Below are positions 1-9,045 of a stretch of 45,683 nucleotides of DNA, in pieces. Within the stretch, counting starts at the first letter, position 1, and each line of letters starts with the position of its first letter. The stretch covers positions 1-45,683 of the forward strand of contig JAKPQL010000049.1 of NCBI GenBank assembly GCA_029547045.1, written 5' to 3'. The notes beneath the pieces were generated by a model, which saw only the letters and a list, made by a program, of their open reading frames with translations, searched no databases and was not told the DNA's origin. The stretch comes from Deltaproteobacteria bacterium. GTDB taxonomy: Bacteria; Desulfobacterota; Desulfomonilia; UBA1062. A program made the translations under genes and the position numbers.

Positions 1-135
1 GTGATGCCCGGGGACAACGTGACGATGGAGGTGAAGCTGATAGCGCCCATCGCCATGGAGGAGGGTTTACGGTTCGCCATCCGCGAGGGCGGCAGGACCG
101 TGGCCTCCGGCGTCATCGTCAAGGTCATCGAGTAA
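1..135 (+). CDS. tuf: Elongation factor Tu, C-terminal fragment
   Basis: The frame is open at the left edge and encodes the last 44 residues of EF-Tu, the GTPase that delivers aminoacyl-tRNA to the ribosome. The end of beta-barrel domain 3 is recognisable from the motif MPGDN followed by [18 protein letters not shown], and the protein ends in KVIE. The gene sits 22 nt upstream of rpsJ, the usual str-to-S10 junction. The G domain and start lie outside the window. Identity is firm because this C-terminal segment is nearly invariant in the family. Confidence 0.97.
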   Translation: MMPGDNVTMEVKLIAPIAMEEGLRFAIREGGRTVASGVIVKVIE

Positions 136-157
136 AGAGAACAGGAGCGAGAGAGCA

Positions 158-466
158 ATGGAGACCCAACGGATACGCATACGGCTGAAAGGCTACGACC
201 ACAAGCTCATCGACCAGTCCGTGCAGGAGATCGTCGATGCGGCGCGCAGGACCGGCGCACGGGTTGCAGGGCCCATCCCGCTCCCCACGAAGATCGAACG
301 CTTCTGCGTTCTGAGGTCTCCCCACGTGGACAAGAAATCACGCGACCAGTTCGAGATCCGCACCTTCAAGCGGCTTCTGGACATCCTGGACCCGACCCAG
401 CAGACAGTGGATTCCCTCATGAAGCTGGACCTGTCGGCCGGGGTGGATGTGGAGATCAAGCTCTAG
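158..466 (+). CDS. rpsJ: 30S ribosomal protein S10 (NusE)
   Basis: This 102-residue protein has the normal length for S10, a 30S head protein that also acts as NusE in antitermination. The family signature is visible in the run [19 protein letters not shown] and in the following [14 protein letters not shown]. The ATG is preceded by AGGAG at 143-147. It is the first gene of the S10 cluster, just after tuf, and 17 nt separate its stop from the preferred rplC start. Nothing is atypical. Confidence 0.98.
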   Translation: METQRIRIRLKGYDHKLIDQSVQEIVDAARRTGARVAGPIPLPTKIERFCVLRSPHVDKKSRDQFEIRTFKRLLDILDPTQQTVDSLMKLDLSAGVDVEIKL

Positions 467-483
467 AAATGTCGGAGACAGCC

Positions 484-1113
484 ATGATCAAGGGTATACT
501 CGGAAAAAAGCTCGGCATGAGCCAGATATTCAACGAGAACGGGGAGATCGTCCCCGTGACGCTGATCCAGGTGGGCCCATGCTATGTGATCCAGAAGAAG
601 TCCAAGGACCGCGACGGCTACGACGCCCTGCAGCTCGGCTTCGGCGCCAAGAAGGAGGCCCGGGTCAGCAAGCCCGACAGGGGCCACCAGGAAAAGGCGG
701 GCAAGGGGTTTTTCTACCACCTGCGCGAGGTGGGCTGCGACGACGTGAACGCCGTCGAGGTTGGCCAGGAGGTCAAGGCCTCCGAGATCTTTGCCAAGGG
801 TGAGACCATCAGGATCACCGGGATCAGCAAGGGCAAGGGCTATGCCGGCGTGGTCCGCAGGCACAACTTCGGCGGTCTGCCCGCCAGCCACGGCTCGCTC
901 ATCCTGAACGAGACCGGGTCCATCGGCACCAACACCTCTCCCGGGAAGGTCATCAAGGGCAAGAAGATGTCCGGCCAGCTGGGCAACAAGCAGGTGACGG
1001 TGAGGGGGCTCAGGGTCGTGGACATCTACGAGGACAGGAACATGATCGCCATCCGCGGGGCGGTGCCCGGTAACAAGGGAGAGCTCGTCATACTGCGGAA
1101 GCAAGAGGGATAA
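484..1113 (+). CDS. rplC: 50S ribosomal protein L3
   Basis: L3 is an early-assembly 50S protein that reaches the peptidyl-transferase region. I chose the ATG at 484 (209 residues, MIKGILGKKLGMSQIF) over an in-frame ATG at 469. L3 proteins normally begin this way, and GGAG at 473-476 is well spaced for 484. The central loop is visible as ASHGSLILNETGSIG followed by SPGKVIKGKKMSGQLGN. The gene lies between rpsJ and rplD, with 3 nt before rplD. Confidence 0.97.
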   Translation: MIKGILGKKLGMSQIFNENGEIVPVTLIQVGPCYVIQKKSKDRDGYDALQLGFGAKKEARVSKPDRGHQEKAGKGFFYHLREVGCDDVNAVEVGQEVKASEIFAKGETIRITGISKGKGYAGVVRRHNFGGLPASHGSLILNETGSIGTNTSPGKVIKGKKMSGQLGNKQVTVRGLRVVDIYEDRNMIAIRGAVPGNKGELVILRKQEG

Positions 1114-1116
1114 GCC

Positions 1117-1740
1117 ATGCCGGTCATTGATGTGTTCAACATAGCAGGCGAGAAGGTGAGCGAGATCCAGCTCGACGAGGCCGTGTTCGGGTGCGAGGTG
1201 AAGCCCCACCTGCTCCACGACGTGGTGGTGTGGCAGCGGGCCAACCGCAGGGCCGCCACGGCGAAGACCAAGAGCCGTTCCGAGGTGTCCGGCGGCGGTA
1301 AGAAGCCGTGGCGCCAGAAGGGCACGGGTCGCGCCCGGGCAGGCACCAACCGCTCGCCTTTGTGGAGGCACGGCGGAGTGGTTTTCGGCCCCAACAACAG
1401 GAGCTACGCCATGGACCTTCCCAAGAAGGTGCGCAGGCAGGCGTTGTGCTCGGCGCTGAGCATGAAGACGAGCGAGAACATGCTCAAGGTCGTGGATTCC
1501 CTGGCCATGGGCGACCCCAAGACCAAGCAGTACGTGAAGGCCCTGGGTGCCCTTGGCATGGAGAATTCGCTGGTCGTGCTGGGCGATGCGAACGACAACA
1601 CCGCCCTGGCCTCCAGGAACCATGCCAGGAGCAAGCTGCTGAACGTGAACGGTCTGAACGTCTACGACATCCTCAAGTACAAGGGGCTCGTCATAGACCT
1701 GAAGGCCGTCGAGCTTATCGTAGAGAGGCTGAAGTCATGA
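1117..1740 (+). CDS. rplD: 50S ribosomal protein L4
   Basis: L4 (207 residues) is a primary 23S-binding protein that lines the exit tunnel; in enterobacteria it also represses the S10 operon. The tunnel loop is recognisable around residues 45-85: [20 protein letters not shown], then [14 protein letters not shown]. The C-terminal globular half ends in [12 protein letters not shown]. The stop TGA overlaps the rplW ATG by 4 nt, so the two are probably translationally coupled. I see no S10-leader control element in the window. Confidence 0.98.
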   Translation: MPVIDVFNIAGEKVSEIQLDEAVFGCEVKPHLLHDVVVWQRANRRAATAKTKSRSEVSGGGKKPWRQKGTGRARAGTNRSPLWRHGGVVFGPNNRSYAMDLPKKVRRQALCSALSMKTSENMLKVVDSLAMGDPKTKQYVKALGALGMENSLVVLGDANDNTALASRNHARSKLLNVNGLNVYDILKYKGLVIDLKAVELIVERLKS

Positions 1741-2027
1741 AGGACATAACCCGCATACTCAAGCGGCCCCTGGTGACCGAGAAGGGCACCATGCTCAGGG
1801 AGGATGGGAACAAGGTGATCTTCTCCGTGGCCCCGGACGCCAACAAGATCGAGATCAAGAAGGCCGTGGAAGAGCTCTTCGGCGTGCACGTCGAAGACGT
1901 GCGGACCATGAACATGAAGGGCAAGGCCAAGCGCTGGGGACACAGAAACTACGAGCGGTCCGACTGGAAGAAGGCCATCGTCACACTGAAGGCCGGCGAG
2001 AGCATCGAGTTCTATGAAGGGGTGTAA
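1737..2027 (+). CDS. rplW: 50S ribosomal protein L23
   Basis: This 96-residue L23 begins [18 protein letters not shown], the typical N-terminus of this tunnel-exit protein, which docks SRP and trigger factor. The ATG at 1737 lies inside the end of rplD (ATGA overlap). A longer open frame extends upstream through rplD but is not coding. The [19 protein letters not shown] segment and the ending IEFYEGV fit the family. It is followed after 3 nt by rplB. Confidence 0.97.
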   Translation: MKDITRILKRPLVTEKGTMLREDGNKVIFSVAPDANKIEIKKAVEELFGVHVEDVRTMNMKGKAKRWGHRNYERSDWKKAIVTLKAGESIEFYEGV

Positions 2028-2030
2028 CCG

Positions 2031-2852
2031 ATGAGCATACGAGGATTCAAACCCACATCGGCAGGAAGGCGGACCATGACGGTTTCCACCTTCGGGGAGA
2101 TCACCACCGACACCCCGGAGAGGTCGCTCACCATCTGCCTCAAGAAGAACAGCGGCCGCAACAATCTGGGCCGCGTCACGGTGAGGCACCAGGGCGGCGG
2201 GAACCGGCGGCTCTACCGGATCATCGACTTCAAGCGGGACAAGGTGGGCGTGCCCGGCACGGTCATGACCGTGGAGTACGACCCCAACCGATCAGCCAGG
2301 ATTTCGCTGGTGCAGTACGCCGACGGCGAGAAGCGCTACATCCTCTGGCCCGAGGGGCTCAGCGTGGGGAGCACGGTCGTCACCTCTGAAGAGGCCGAAA
2401 TCAGGCCCGGCAACGTCATGAGCCTGAAGATGATCCCGCTCGGCACCAACGTCCACAACGTGGAGTTCAAGCCCGGCAAGGGCGGGCAGATCATCCGCTC
2501 GGCGGGCACCTACGGCCAGCTGCTGGCCAAGGAGGGAGACTACGCCCAGATCAAGATGCCTTCCGGCGAGGTGCGCAAGGTCTTCGCCGCATGCAGGGCG
2601 ACCATCGGGCAGGTGGGCAACGTCAGCCACTCCAACATCACCATCGGCAAGGCCGGCCGCAAGCGCTGGCTCGGCATACGGCCCACGGTACGCGGCGTGG
2701 CCATGAACCCGGTGGACCATCCGCACGGCGGCGGCGAAGGCCGCGTGAAGGGCAACCACCCCACCACGCCGTGGGGCATTTCCACCAAGGGCCACAAGAC
2801 CCGCAAGCGCGCCAAGGACACCAACAAGTATATCGTGAAGAGGAGGAAGTAA
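2031..2852 (+). CDS. rplB: 50S ribosomal protein L2
   Basis: L2 (273 residues, normal length) binds 23S rRNA and is needed for subunit association and peptidyl transfer. The highly conserved C-terminal segment is present: [18 protein letters not shown], including the essential His of HPHGGGEG, then [13 protein letters not shown]. The N-terminus [18 protein letters not shown] is also typical. It is tightly spaced with rplW (3 nt) and rpsS (3 nt). Confidence 0.98.
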   Translation: MSIRGFKPTSAGRRTMTVSTFGEITTDTPERSLTICLKKNSGRNNLGRVTVRHQGGGNRRLYRIIDFKRDKVGVPGTVMTVEYDPNRSARISLVQYADGEKRYILWPEGLSVGSTVVTSEEAEIRPGNVMSLKMIPLGTNVHNVEFKPGKGGQIIRSAGTYGQLLAKEGDYAQIKMPSGEVRKVFAACRATIGQVGNVSHSNITIGKAGRKRWLGIRPTVRGVAMNPVDHPHGGGEGRVKGNHPTTPWGISTKGHKTRKRAKDTNKYIVKRRK

Positions 2853-2855
2853 GCC

Positions 2856-3137
2856 GTGTCCCGTTCATTGAAAAAAGGGCCGTTCGTTGATGACCACCTG
2901 CTGAAGAAGGTGCTCCAGGCACAGGAGTCCGGCAGCCGGAAGGTGATCAAGACCTGGTCGAGGCGTTCGGTTATCCTCCCTGAGTTTCTGGGGCTGACCT
3001 TCGCCGTGCACAACGGCAAGAAGTTCGTCCCTGTCTACTGCACCGAGGAGATGGTCGGGCACAAGCTCGGTGAATTTTCGCCCACGCGCACCTTCTTCGG
3101 CCACGCGGCCGACAGGAAGGCGCAGAAGAAGGGGTAG
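2856..3137 (+). CDS. rpsS: 30S ribosomal protein S19
   Basis: S19 (93 residues) is a 30S head protein that pairs with S13 near the A site. It starts at a GTG, and the first residues [17 protein letters not shown] are diagnostic. [20 protein letters not shown] and the closing [12 protein letters not shown] are also conserved. The purine-rich AAGAGGAGG at the end of rplB supplies the ribosome-binding site. It is followed after 3 nt by rplV. Confidence 0.98.
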   Translation: MSRSLKKGPFVDDHLLKKVLQAQESGSRKVIKTWSRRSVILPEFLGLTFAVHNGKKFVPVYCTEEMVGHKLGEFSPTRTFFGHAADRKAQKKG

Positions 3138-3140
3138 GCC

Positions 3141-3473
3141 ATGGAGGCAAGAGCGATACTCAAACACACGCGGGTTTCTCCCCAGAAGACGAGACTGCTG
3201 GCCGACCAGGTCAGGAGCAAGCAGATCGCTGACGCCCTGCGCATGCTGAATCTGCTCGGCACCAAGCGTGCCCGCATCATCGCGAAACTGCTGAACTCGG
3301 CGGTGGCGAACGCCATGCAGACCGGCATGGTTGACGTGGACAATCTCTACGTGAAGTCCATCCAGGTGGACGAGGGCCCCATGATGAAGCGCTGGAGGCC
3401 CAGGGCACAGGGGCGCGCCAACCGTATCCTGAAACGGACCAGCCATATCGCAGTCGTTCTGGAAGAGCTCTAG
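3141..3473 (+). CDS. rplV: 50S ribosomal protein L22
   Basis: L22 (110 residues) lines the nascent-chain tunnel. The N-terminus MEARAILKHTRVSPQKTRL matches the family, and the extended beta-hairpin that reaches the tunnel constriction is seen as MKRWRPRAQGRANRILKR. The protein ends in HIAVVLEEL. It lies between rpsS and rpsC in the invariant order. The hairpin has no insertions or deletions that would suggest macrolide-resistance changes. Confidence 0.97.
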   Translation: MEARAILKHTRVSPQKTRLLADQVRSKQIADALRMLNLLGTKRARIIAKLLNSAVANAMQTGMVDVDNLYVKSIQVDEGPMMKRWRPRAQGRANRILKRTSHIAVVLEEL

Positions 3474-3488
3474 GAAAGGGGTCGATCA

Positions 3489-4136
3489 GTGGGACAGAAG
3501 ATTCATCCATACGGGTTTCGGCTTGGGGTTACCAAGGACTGGAAGGCCAAGTGGTACGCGGAGAAGACCTTTGGCCATCTGTTCGTCGAGGACCGCAAGA
3601 TCCGCACCTTCATTACGAAGAACCTGAGCCATGCAGGGATCTCGAACATCGTCATCGAACGGGCCGCCAACAAGGTGAAGCTAGTCATCTATACCGGCAG
3701 GCCGGGCCTTGTCATCGGCAGGAAGGGACAGGGGGCGGAGACCATCAAGAACGACCTCGCCAAGTTCGTGAACAAGGAGATCATGCTGGAGATCAAGGAA
3801 GTCAGACGTCCCGAGACCGATGCGCAGATCGTGGCCGAGGGCATTGCCAGCCAGCTCGAGCGCAGGGTGGCATACCGCCGCGCCATGAAGCGGGCCGTGA
3901 GCCAGGCGCTGCGGATGGGTGCCCAGGGCATCAAGGTGGCCTGCGCCGGCCGACTGGCGGGCGCCGAGATCGCACGGAGCGAGTGGTACCGCGAGGGCAG
4001 AGTCCCCCTCCACACGCTGCGCAGCGATGTCGACTACGGGTTCAAGGAGGCCTTCACCATCTACGGGGCCATCGGCGTGAAGGTATGGATCTATCACGGC
4101 GACATCATGAAGAAGGCCGAAGAGGCGAGCGCCTAA
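3489..4136 (+). CDS. rpsC: 30S ribosomal protein S3
   Basis: S3 (215 residues) sits at the mRNA entry site. It starts at GTG 3489 with [17 protein letters not shown]. The KH domain RNA-binding loop is visible as [17 protein letters not shown], and the C-terminal domain contains [30 protein letters not shown] lies just upstream of the start. The protein ends about 80 residues after that helix with KKAEEASA, so it has no long tail. It is followed by rplP. Confidence 0.98.
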   Translation: MGQKIHPYGFRLGVTKDWKAKWYAEKTFGHLFVEDRKIRTFITKNLSHAGISNIVIERAANKVKLVIYTGRPGLVIGRKGQGAETIKNDLAKFVNKEIMLEIKEVRRPETDAQIVAEGIASQLERRVAYRRAMKRAVSQALRMGAQGIKVACAGRLAGAEIARSEWYREGRVPLHTLRSDVDYGFKEAFTIYGAIGVKVWIYHGDIMKKAEEASA

Positions 4137-4151
4137 AGGGAGTATGCAGTC

Positions 4152-4568
4152 ATGTTGATGCCAAACAAGGTGAAGCACAGGAAACAGATGCGGGGCCGCA
4201 TGACCGGGAGCCCCGAACGGGGGGCCCGGGTGTCCTTCGGGACGTACGGCCTGCAGAGCCTGGAACCCCACTGGATCACGTCCAGGCAGATCGAGGCGGC
4301 ACGTATCGCCATCACGCGGTTCATCAAGAGGGGCGGCAAGGTATGGATCAGGCTGTTCCCGGACAAGCCCATCACCAAGAAGCCCGCTGAGACGCGCATG
4401 GGCAAGGGCAAGGGGGCTCCGGAGGAGTGGGTCGCACCGGTGAGGCCCGGCAGGATCCTCTTCGAGATCGACGGCGTCAGCGAGGAGCAGGCCAAGGAGG
4501 CCTTCCGCCTTGCATCGCACAAGCTGCCCGTGAAGACCAGGTTCGTCACGAGGGAGGGCGTCCTATGA
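4152..4568 (+). CDS. rplP: 50S ribosomal protein L16
   Basis: L16 (138 residues) helps position A-site tRNA in the 50S subunit. The start [19 protein letters not shown] is canonical. Further conserved segments are [20 protein letters not shown] and [14 protein letters not shown], and the C-terminus is [16 protein letters not shown]. The stop TGA overlaps the rpmC ATG (ATGA, 4565-4568), indicating coupled translation. Confidence 0.98.
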   Translation: MLMPNKVKHRKQMRGRMTGSPERGARVSFGTYGLQSLEPHWITSRQIEAARIAITRFIKRGGKVWIRLFPDKPITKKPAETRMGKGKGAPEEWVAPVRPGRILFEIDGVSEEQAKEAFRLASHKLPVKTRFVTREGVL

Positions 4569-4750
4569 AGGCCAAGGAAATCCGCGAGAAGAGCGTCGCC
4601 GAGTCCTCGCAGCTCAGGACCAGGCTCGAGCGCGAGCTCATGGACGCACAGTTCAAGAAGGCAACGGGACAGCTCAAGGACAAGAGCCTCATTGTAAAGC
4701 TGCGTCGTGACATCGCACGGATCAATACGATCATCCGGGAGAAACAGTAA
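4565..4750 (+). CDS. rpmC: 50S ribosomal protein L29
   Basis: L29 is a 61-residue two-helix protein near the tunnel exit beside L23. The sequence [13 protein letters not shown] fits the first helix, and [19 protein letters not shown] fits the conserved second helix. The start overlaps the rplP stop by 4 nt, and the TAA overlaps the rpsQ ATG by one base (TAATG). A longer open frame running upstream through rplP is not coding. Confidence 0.96.
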   Translation: MKAKEIREKSVAESSQLRTRLERELMDAQFKKATGQLKDKSLIVKLRRDIARINTIIREKQ

Positions 4751-5007
4751 TGGCAGAGAAACCGAGGAAGCTGGATTTGCTGGGGGTGGTCACGAGCGAC
4801 AAGATGGACAAGACCGTGGTCGTAACCGTCGAGCGCCTGGAGAAGCACCCCGTGTTCGAGAAGTACGTCCGCAGGCGCGCCAGGTTCAAGGCCCACGACG
4901 AGCGCAACGAATGCAGGCAGGGCGATACCGTGCTCATCCGTGAATGCAGGCCGCTCAGCAAGGACAAGAGCTGGAGGGTTGTGAAGATCCTCGAGAGGCA
5001 GGAATAG
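4750..5007 (+). CDS. rpsQ: 30S ribosomal protein S17
   Basis: S17 (85 residues) is an OB-fold primary binder of 16S rRNA. The signature [18 protein letters not shown] and the later [19 protein letters not shown] are the conserved strands and loop of the family. Its ATG shares one base with the rpmC stop, so it is probably translated by coupling. A 27-nt gap precedes rplN. Confidence 0.97.
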   Translation: MAEKPRKLDLLGVVTSDKMDKTVVVTVERLEKHPVFEKYVRRRARFKAHDERNECRQGDTVLIRECRPLSKDKSWRVVKILERQE

Positions 5008-5034
5008 AACAGGTAGCAGTGGCGGAGGCCAATC

Positions 5035-5403
5035 ATGATCCAACAGCAGACTAGACTCAAGGTTGCGGACAATTCAGGTGCGAAAGAGGTCATGTGCATC
5101 AAGGTCCTGGGGGGTACCAGGAGGAGATACGCCTGGCTGGGCGATGTCATCGTGGCGAGCGTCAAGGAGGCCATACCCCGTTCGAAGGTGAAGAAGGGCG
5201 ATGTGGTGAAGGCGGTGGTGGTGAGGACCACGAGGACCCAGAAGCGTGCCGACGGCACGAGCATCCGGTTCGACGAGAACTCGGCGGTCATCCTCAACAA
5301 CCAGAACGAGCCCGTGGGCACGCGCATCTTCGGTCCCGTGGCCAGGGAACTCAGGGCCAAGAACTTCATGAAGATCGTCTCGCTGGCACCGGAAGTGCTG
5401 TAG
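5035..5403 (+). CDS. rplN: 50S ribosomal protein L14
   Basis: L14 (122 residues, the standard bacterial length) lies at the subunit interface. The start [19 protein letters not shown] is highly conserved, as are [18 protein letters not shown] and the end [23 protein letters not shown] with its [10 protein letters not shown] finish. It occurs in the canonical spc order before rplX. A GGAGG motif precedes the ATG. Confidence 0.98.
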   Translation: MIQQQTRLKVADNSGAKEVMCIKVLGGTRRRYAWLGDVIVASVKEAIPRSKVKKGDVVKAVVVRTTRTQKRADGTSIRFDENSAVILNNQNEPVGTRIFGPVARELRAKNFMKIVSLAPEVL

Positions 5404-5413
5404 GAGTGGACAG

Positions 5414-5749
5414 ATGGCAGTGGCAAGGCATGAGACAGGCAGGGTGAAGAAGGGCGATACCGTGGTCGTCCTCGGGGGCAAGAACAAGGGCAAGCAGGGG
5501 CAGGTGATCCGGGTGGTCCACAAGAAGGACCGCGTGGTGGTGGAGCGGGTGAACCTCATCAAGAGGCACACCAGGCCCACCCAGAACTCCCAGGGCGGCA
5601 TCGTGGAGAAGGAGGCGAGCATCCATGCGTCCAACGTGGCGCTCGTATGCCCCAAGTGCAGGAAAGGCGTGCGCATCGGGTTCAAGGTCCATGACGACGG
5701 CTCCAAGGTGAGGGTCTGCAGGACCTGCGGCGAGGAACTGGATAAGTGA
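5414..5749 (+). CDS. rplX: 50S ribosomal protein L24 with C-terminal zinc ribbon
   Basis: L24 initiates 50S assembly. The N-terminal KOW motif is seen as [20 protein letters not shown] (residues 12-31). The C-terminal half carries paired cysteines C79-x2-C82 and C102-x2-C105, a likely zinc ribbon found in many but not all L24 proteins. The 111-residue length is at the long end because of this ribbon. It is followed directly by rplE, whose alternative GTG start overlaps this stop. Confidence 0.97.
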   Translation: MAVARHETGRVKKGDTVVVLGGKNKGKQGQVIRVVHKKDRVVVERVNLIKRHTRPTQNSQGGIVEKEASIHASNVALVCPKCRKGVRIGFKVHDDGSKVRVCRTCGEELDK

Positions 5750-5760
5750 GGTCGGAGAAG

Positions 5761-6300
5761 ATGGCAAGGTTCAAGGAATACTACGTCAAGGAGATCATGC
5801 CCGCGCTGAAGGCGGAATACGGGTACAGCAACGTCAACCAGATCCCCAGGATCGTGAAGATCGTGCTGAACATGGGCCTCGGCGAGGCCGTGGCCGACGT
5901 CAAGATCATCGACAAGGCCGTGGACGAGCTCACGCTCATCGCAGGCCAGAAGCCCGTGGTCAGGAAGGCGCGCAAGTCCATCGCCTCGTTCAAGCTCAGG
6001 GAGGGCATGCCCGTGGGCTGCTCGGTGACGCTTCGGGGCGGCAGGATGTACGAGTTCCTCGACCGGCTCATCAACGCGGTGCTCCCCCGCGTGCGGGACT
6101 TCCGCGGCGTCCCCCCCAAGGGGTTCGACGGCAGGGGCAACTACACCATGGGCCTGGCCGACCAGTCCGTGTTCCCCGAGATCGACTATGATGCAATTGA
6201 CAAGCTCAGGGGTATGAATATAACCATTGTCACCACCGCCGGCAGCGACGACGAGGGCAGGAGCCTGCTCGCAGCCTTCGGTATGCCATTTCGGAAGTAG
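5761..6300 (+). CDS. rplE: 50S ribosomal protein L5
   Basis: L5 contacts 5S rRNA and P-site tRNA. I prefer the ATG at 5761 (179 residues, [20 protein letters not shown]), which matches the family's usual start and length. An in-frame GTG at 5746 overlapping the rplX stop would add five residues. Conserved parts include [18 protein letters not shown], the tRNA-contact loop and the segment ending [19 protein letters not shown]. Confidence 0.96.
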   Translation: MARFKEYYVKEIMPALKAEYGYSNVNQIPRIVKIVLNMGLGEAVADVKIIDKAVDELTLIAGQKPVVRKARKSIASFKLREGMPVGCSVTLRGGRMYEFLDRLINAVLPRVRDFRGVPPKGFDGRGNYTMGLADQSVFPEIDYDAIDKLRGMNITIVTTAGSDDEGRSLLAAFGMPFRK

Positions 6301-6313
6301 GTGAGGGGAAACC

Positions 6314-6499
6314 ATGGCGAAGAAATCATTGATCGCGAAGCAGAAGAGGTCGCCCAAGTTCAAGGTGAGGCAGTACAACCGGTGCATGCTGTGCGGCCGG
6401 CCGCATGCGTACTACCGCAAGTTCGGCATCTGCAGGATTTGCCTGAGGAACTATGCCATGAAGGGCGAGATCCCGGGACTGAAGAAATCAAGCTGGTAA
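6314..6499 (+). CDS. rpsN: 30S ribosomal protein S14, short zinc-binding (type Z)
   Basis: This is the 61-residue zinc form of S14 in the 30S head. The metal site is C24-x2-C27 and C40-x2-C43, within [20 protein letters not shown]. The ending is GLKKSSW, typical of the short form. The gene lies between rplE and rpsH as expected. The zinc form agrees with the zinc forms of L36, S4 and L24 in this operon. Confidence 0.97.
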   Translation: MAKKSLIAKQKRSPKFKVRQYNRCMLCGRPHAYYRKFGICRICLRNYAMKGEIPGLKKSSW

Positions 6500-6512
6500 G
6501 AGGGGAACATCA

Positions 6513-6905
6513 ATGCATACCGATCCCATTGCGGACATGATCACCAGGATCCGGAACGGAGCGCAGGCCATGAAGGAAAGCGTCGACATCCCGGCCTCCA
6601 AGCTCAAGATAGAGATCGCCGATATCCTCCAGAAGGAAGGGTACATCAAGGCGTACCGGATCATCGACGATGGAAAGCAGGGCACGCTGCGCGTGAACCT
6701 GAAGTACTTCAACTCCCGGCACGTCATAAGCGGCATCCAGCGGGTGTCCCGGCCGGGCAGGCGCGTGTACAAGGGCTCCGGCGAGATCGCCAAGGTGCGT
6801 GACGGGATGGGCATTGCCATCGTGAGCACCTCATCCGGGCTCATGACCGACCTGAAGGCAAGGGCCGGCAACGTGGGCGGCGAAGTCCTCCTGAAGGTCT
6901 GGTAA
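6513..6905 (+). CDS. rpsH: 30S ribosomal protein S8
   Basis: S8 (130 residues) is a primary 16S binder and the spc-operon repressor in enterobacteria. The N-terminus [19 protein letters not shown] and the C-terminal [16 protein letters not shown] segment are diagnostic. AGAGGGGAAC precedes the ATG. The C-terminus GGEVLLKVW is normal. I do not see an obvious mimic of its 16S target in this region, so autoregulation cannot be judged. Confidence 0.98.
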   Translation: MHTDPIADMITRIRNGAQAMKESVDIPASKLKIEIADILQKEGYIKAYRIIDDGKQGTLRVNLKYFNSRHVISGIQRVSRPGRRVYKGSGEIAKVRDGMGIAIVSTSSGLMTDLKARAGNVGGEVLLKVW

Positions 6906-6915
6906 GGAGGACGCC

Positions 6916-7464
6916 ATGTCGATGTCGAGGATTGGAAAACTTCCCATTGCCATTCCCAAGGGCGTCTCCGTGACGCTGGACGGCGATGTGCTCAGGGTCA
7001 AAGGGCCCAAGGGCGAGCTGCAGAAGAAGTGCGTGGGAAATATCGAGGTGAGGATCGAGGGCGACACCCTGCTCTTCGTGACCAGGGATGACGAGCGGCA
7101 GACCAAGGCGTACCACGGTCTCATGCGGGCGCTCGCCAACAACATGGTGATAGGCGTCACCGAGGGCTTCACCCGGAAGCTCAGGATCGTGGGCGTAGGC
7201 TACCGAGGCGAGGCCAAGGGCAGCACGCTCGTGCTGAACGTGGGATACTCGCACCCGGTGGAGTTCCCTCTGCCCAAGGGCATCACCGGCACCGTGAGCA
7301 AGGACGGGGTCATCGAGATCGCAGGGATCGACAACGAGCTCCTGGGCGATGTTGCGGCGAGGATCCGCAAGGTCCGCAAGCCCGATTCCTATGCAGGCAA
7401 GGGCATACGCTACGACGGCGAAGAGGTGAGGATCAAGCCGGGCAAGAGCGCGGCCAAGGGCTAA
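6916..7464 (+). CDS. rplF: 50S ribosomal protein L6
   Basis: L6 (182 residues) lies near the factor-binding region of the 50S subunit. The sequence begins MSMSRIGKLPIAIPKGVSV, with AAGGAGG immediately upstream. A second in-frame ATG at 6922 would shorten it by two residues. The C-terminal hallmark IRKVRKPDSYAGKGIRYDGE is intact, and the two duplicated alpha/beta domains have normal length. Confidence 0.98.
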   Translation: MSMSRIGKLPIAIPKGVSVTLDGDVLRVKGPKGELQKKCVGNIEVRIEGDTLLFVTRDDERQTKAYHGLMRALANNMVIGVTEGFTRKLRIVGVGYRGEAKGSTLVLNVGYSHPVEFPLPKGITGTVSKDGVIEIAGIDNELLGDVAARIRKVRKPDSYAGKGIRYDGEEVRIKPGKSAAKG

Positions 7465-7496
7465 GGGCTCGTGAATACCAGAAGGAGTAGCAGACC

Positions 7497-7859
7497 GTGA
7501 GCAAGAAGAGTGCAAAGGAAGCCTGGAAGCTCAGGAAAGACCGTGTCCGCAAGGCAGTCTCTGGTACGCCGGAGCGTCCCCGCCTGAGCGTATATCGCGG
7601 CAACAAGCACATCTACACCCAGATCATCGACGACACCAAGGGCGTCACCCTGGTGGCCGCATCGACCCTGAGCACCGAGCTCAAGGGCAAGGTCAAGGGC
7701 GCCGGCATCGAGACCGCCAGGCAGGTGGGCGCGCTGCTGGCCGCCAAGGCCAGGGAGAAGGGGATCGAGAAGGTGGTCTTCGACCGCGGCGGATACCGGT
7801 ATCACGGCAGGATCAAGGCCCTGTCCGATGCGGCCCGCGAGGGTGGACTGAAGTTCTAG
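7497..7859 (+). CDS. rplR: 50S ribosomal protein L18
   Basis: L18 (120 residues) binds 5S rRNA in the central protuberance. It starts at GTG 7497 with AAGGAG upstream. Typical segments are [20 protein letters not shown] and [20 protein letters not shown], followed by the closing REGGLKF. It sits between rplF and rpsE in the spc order. Confidence 0.98.
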   Translation: MSKKSAKEAWKLRKDRVRKAVSGTPERPRLSVYRGNKHIYTQIIDDTKGVTLVAASTLSTELKGKVKGAGIETARQVGALLAAKAREKGIEKVVFDRGGYRYHGRIKALSDAAREGGLKF

Positions 7860-7875
7860 GAAGCGAGGTGGACTA

Positions 7876-8382
7876 GTGGCTAGATTCGAACAGATGGACG
7901 AGAACCAGGAACAACTGATCGACAAGGTTGTATACATCAACCGCGTCGCCAAGGTCGTCAAGGGCGGCAAGCGCTTCCGCTTCAGCGCGCTCGTGGTGGT
8001 GGGAGACGGCAGCGGGAAGGTGGGCCACGGGCTCGGCAAGGCGAAGGAAGTGTCGGTGAGCATACGCAAGGGGTTCGAGGCGGCGAAGAAGTCCATGCAG
8101 GACGTGCCCATCGTCGCCGGGACCGTGCCGCACGCCATCACCGGCGAGTTCGGCTCCTCAAAGGTCTACGTGAAGCCGGCCCCCGAGGGAACCGGCATCA
8201 TCGCGGGCAACGCGGTCCGCGCGGTCATGGAGGCCGCAGGATACAGGAACGTTGTGGCAAAGACGCTGGGTTCGCGCAACCACAACAACGTGATCCGGGC
8301 CACCTTCGACGCCCTGGAGCGCATGGAGACCAAGGAGCACGTCGAGGCCAAGCGGGGCAAGTCCCTGGACGCGGCGTCGTAA
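7876..8382 (+). CDS. rpsE: 30S ribosomal protein S5
   Basis: S5 (168 residues) acts in decoding fidelity and mRNA unwinding. It starts at GTG 7876 after GAGGTGG. The double-stranded RNA-binding-like domain has KVVKGGKRFRFSALVVVGDG followed by GHGLGKAKEV. The C-terminal domain shows GTGIIAGNAVRAVMEAAGY and the conserved TLGSRNHNNVIRATFDAL. Nothing points to resistance changes. Confidence 0.98.
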   Translation: MARFEQMDENQEQLIDKVVYINRVAKVVKGGKRFRFSALVVVGDGSGKVGHGLGKAKEVSVSIRKGFEAAKKSMQDVPIVAGTVPHAITGEFGSSKVYVKPAPEGTGIIAGNAVRAVMEAAGYRNVVAKTLGSRNHNNVIRATFDALERMETKEHVEAKRGKSLDAAS

Positions 8383-8407
8383 ACTTATCAGAGGATGGGT
8401 TGACATC

Positions 8408-8590
8408 ATGGCTGGCAAGATCAAGGTGACATTGAACCGTTCAGTGATCGGCTGCACGGAGAAGCAGAGGGCGGTGGTAACAGCGCTTGGGCTCAAGCGG
8501 CGCGGCAGGTCGAAGATTCTCCCGGACAACCAGGCCACCCGTGGCGCCATCAACAAGGTGCCCCACCTGCTGAGCTGGGAGGAGGCATAA
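8408..8590 (+). CDS. rpmD: 50S ribosomal protein L30
   Basis: L30 is a 60-residue protein, absent from some bacterial lineages but present here. Family features are KVTLNRSVIGCTEKQRAVV, then the GLKRRGRSKILPDN turn and AINKVPHLLSWEE. One nucleotide separates its stop from the rplO ATG, so the two are likely coupled. Confidence 0.96.
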   Translation: MAGKIKVTLNRSVIGCTEKQRAVVTALGLKRRGRSKILPDNQATRGAINKVPHLLSWEEA

Positions 8591-8591
8591 C

Positions 8592-9035
8592 ATGATCGAT
8601 CTTTCGAACCTGAAACCCGCGGCCGGGTCCAGGAAGAAGAAACAGCGCGTCGGGCGCGGCAATGCGTCGGGCATGGGCACCACGAGCGGTCGCGGCGCCA
8701 AGGGCCAGAAGGCCCGCTCCGGCGGCAGCGTGCCCCAGTGGTTCGAGGGCGGGCAGATGCCCATCTACCGCAGGCTCCCCAAGCGGGGCTTCAAGAACCG
8801 GTTCCGTACGGAATACGCCGTGGTGAACATCAGGGATCTGGCAGGGTTTGCGCAGGGTTCCGTGGTGGACCGCGCGGTCCTCAAGGAGAAGGGGAAGATC
8901 CCGTCGGTGGACGCCCCGGTGAAGCTCCTGGCCGACGGCGACATTGCAATCTCTTTGACCGTGAGGTTGGACAAGGCATCCCAGGCCGCCATCGACAAGA
9001 TCGTAAAGGCCGGCGGCGCATTCGAGCAGCTCTAA
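8592..9035 (+). CDS. rplO: 50S ribosomal protein L15
   Basis: L15 (147 residues) is a late-assembly 50S protein with a long basic N-terminal extension. The Gly-rich segment is visible as RVGRGNASGMGTTSGRGAKG followed by QKARSGGSVPQWFEGGQMP. The C-terminal globular domain ends KIVKAGGAFEQL. It precedes secY in the universal order. GGGAGGAGG at the end of rpmD serves as the ribosome-binding site. Confidence 0.98.
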   Translation: MIDLSNLKPAAGSRKKKQRVGRGNASGMGTTSGRGAKGQKARSGGSVPQWFEGGQMPIYRRLPKRGFKNRFRTEYAVVNIRDLAGFAQGSVVDRAVLKEKGKIPSVDAPVKLLADGDIAISLTVRLDKASQAAIDKIVKAGGAFEQL

Positions 9036-9045
9036 GGGGTAGAAC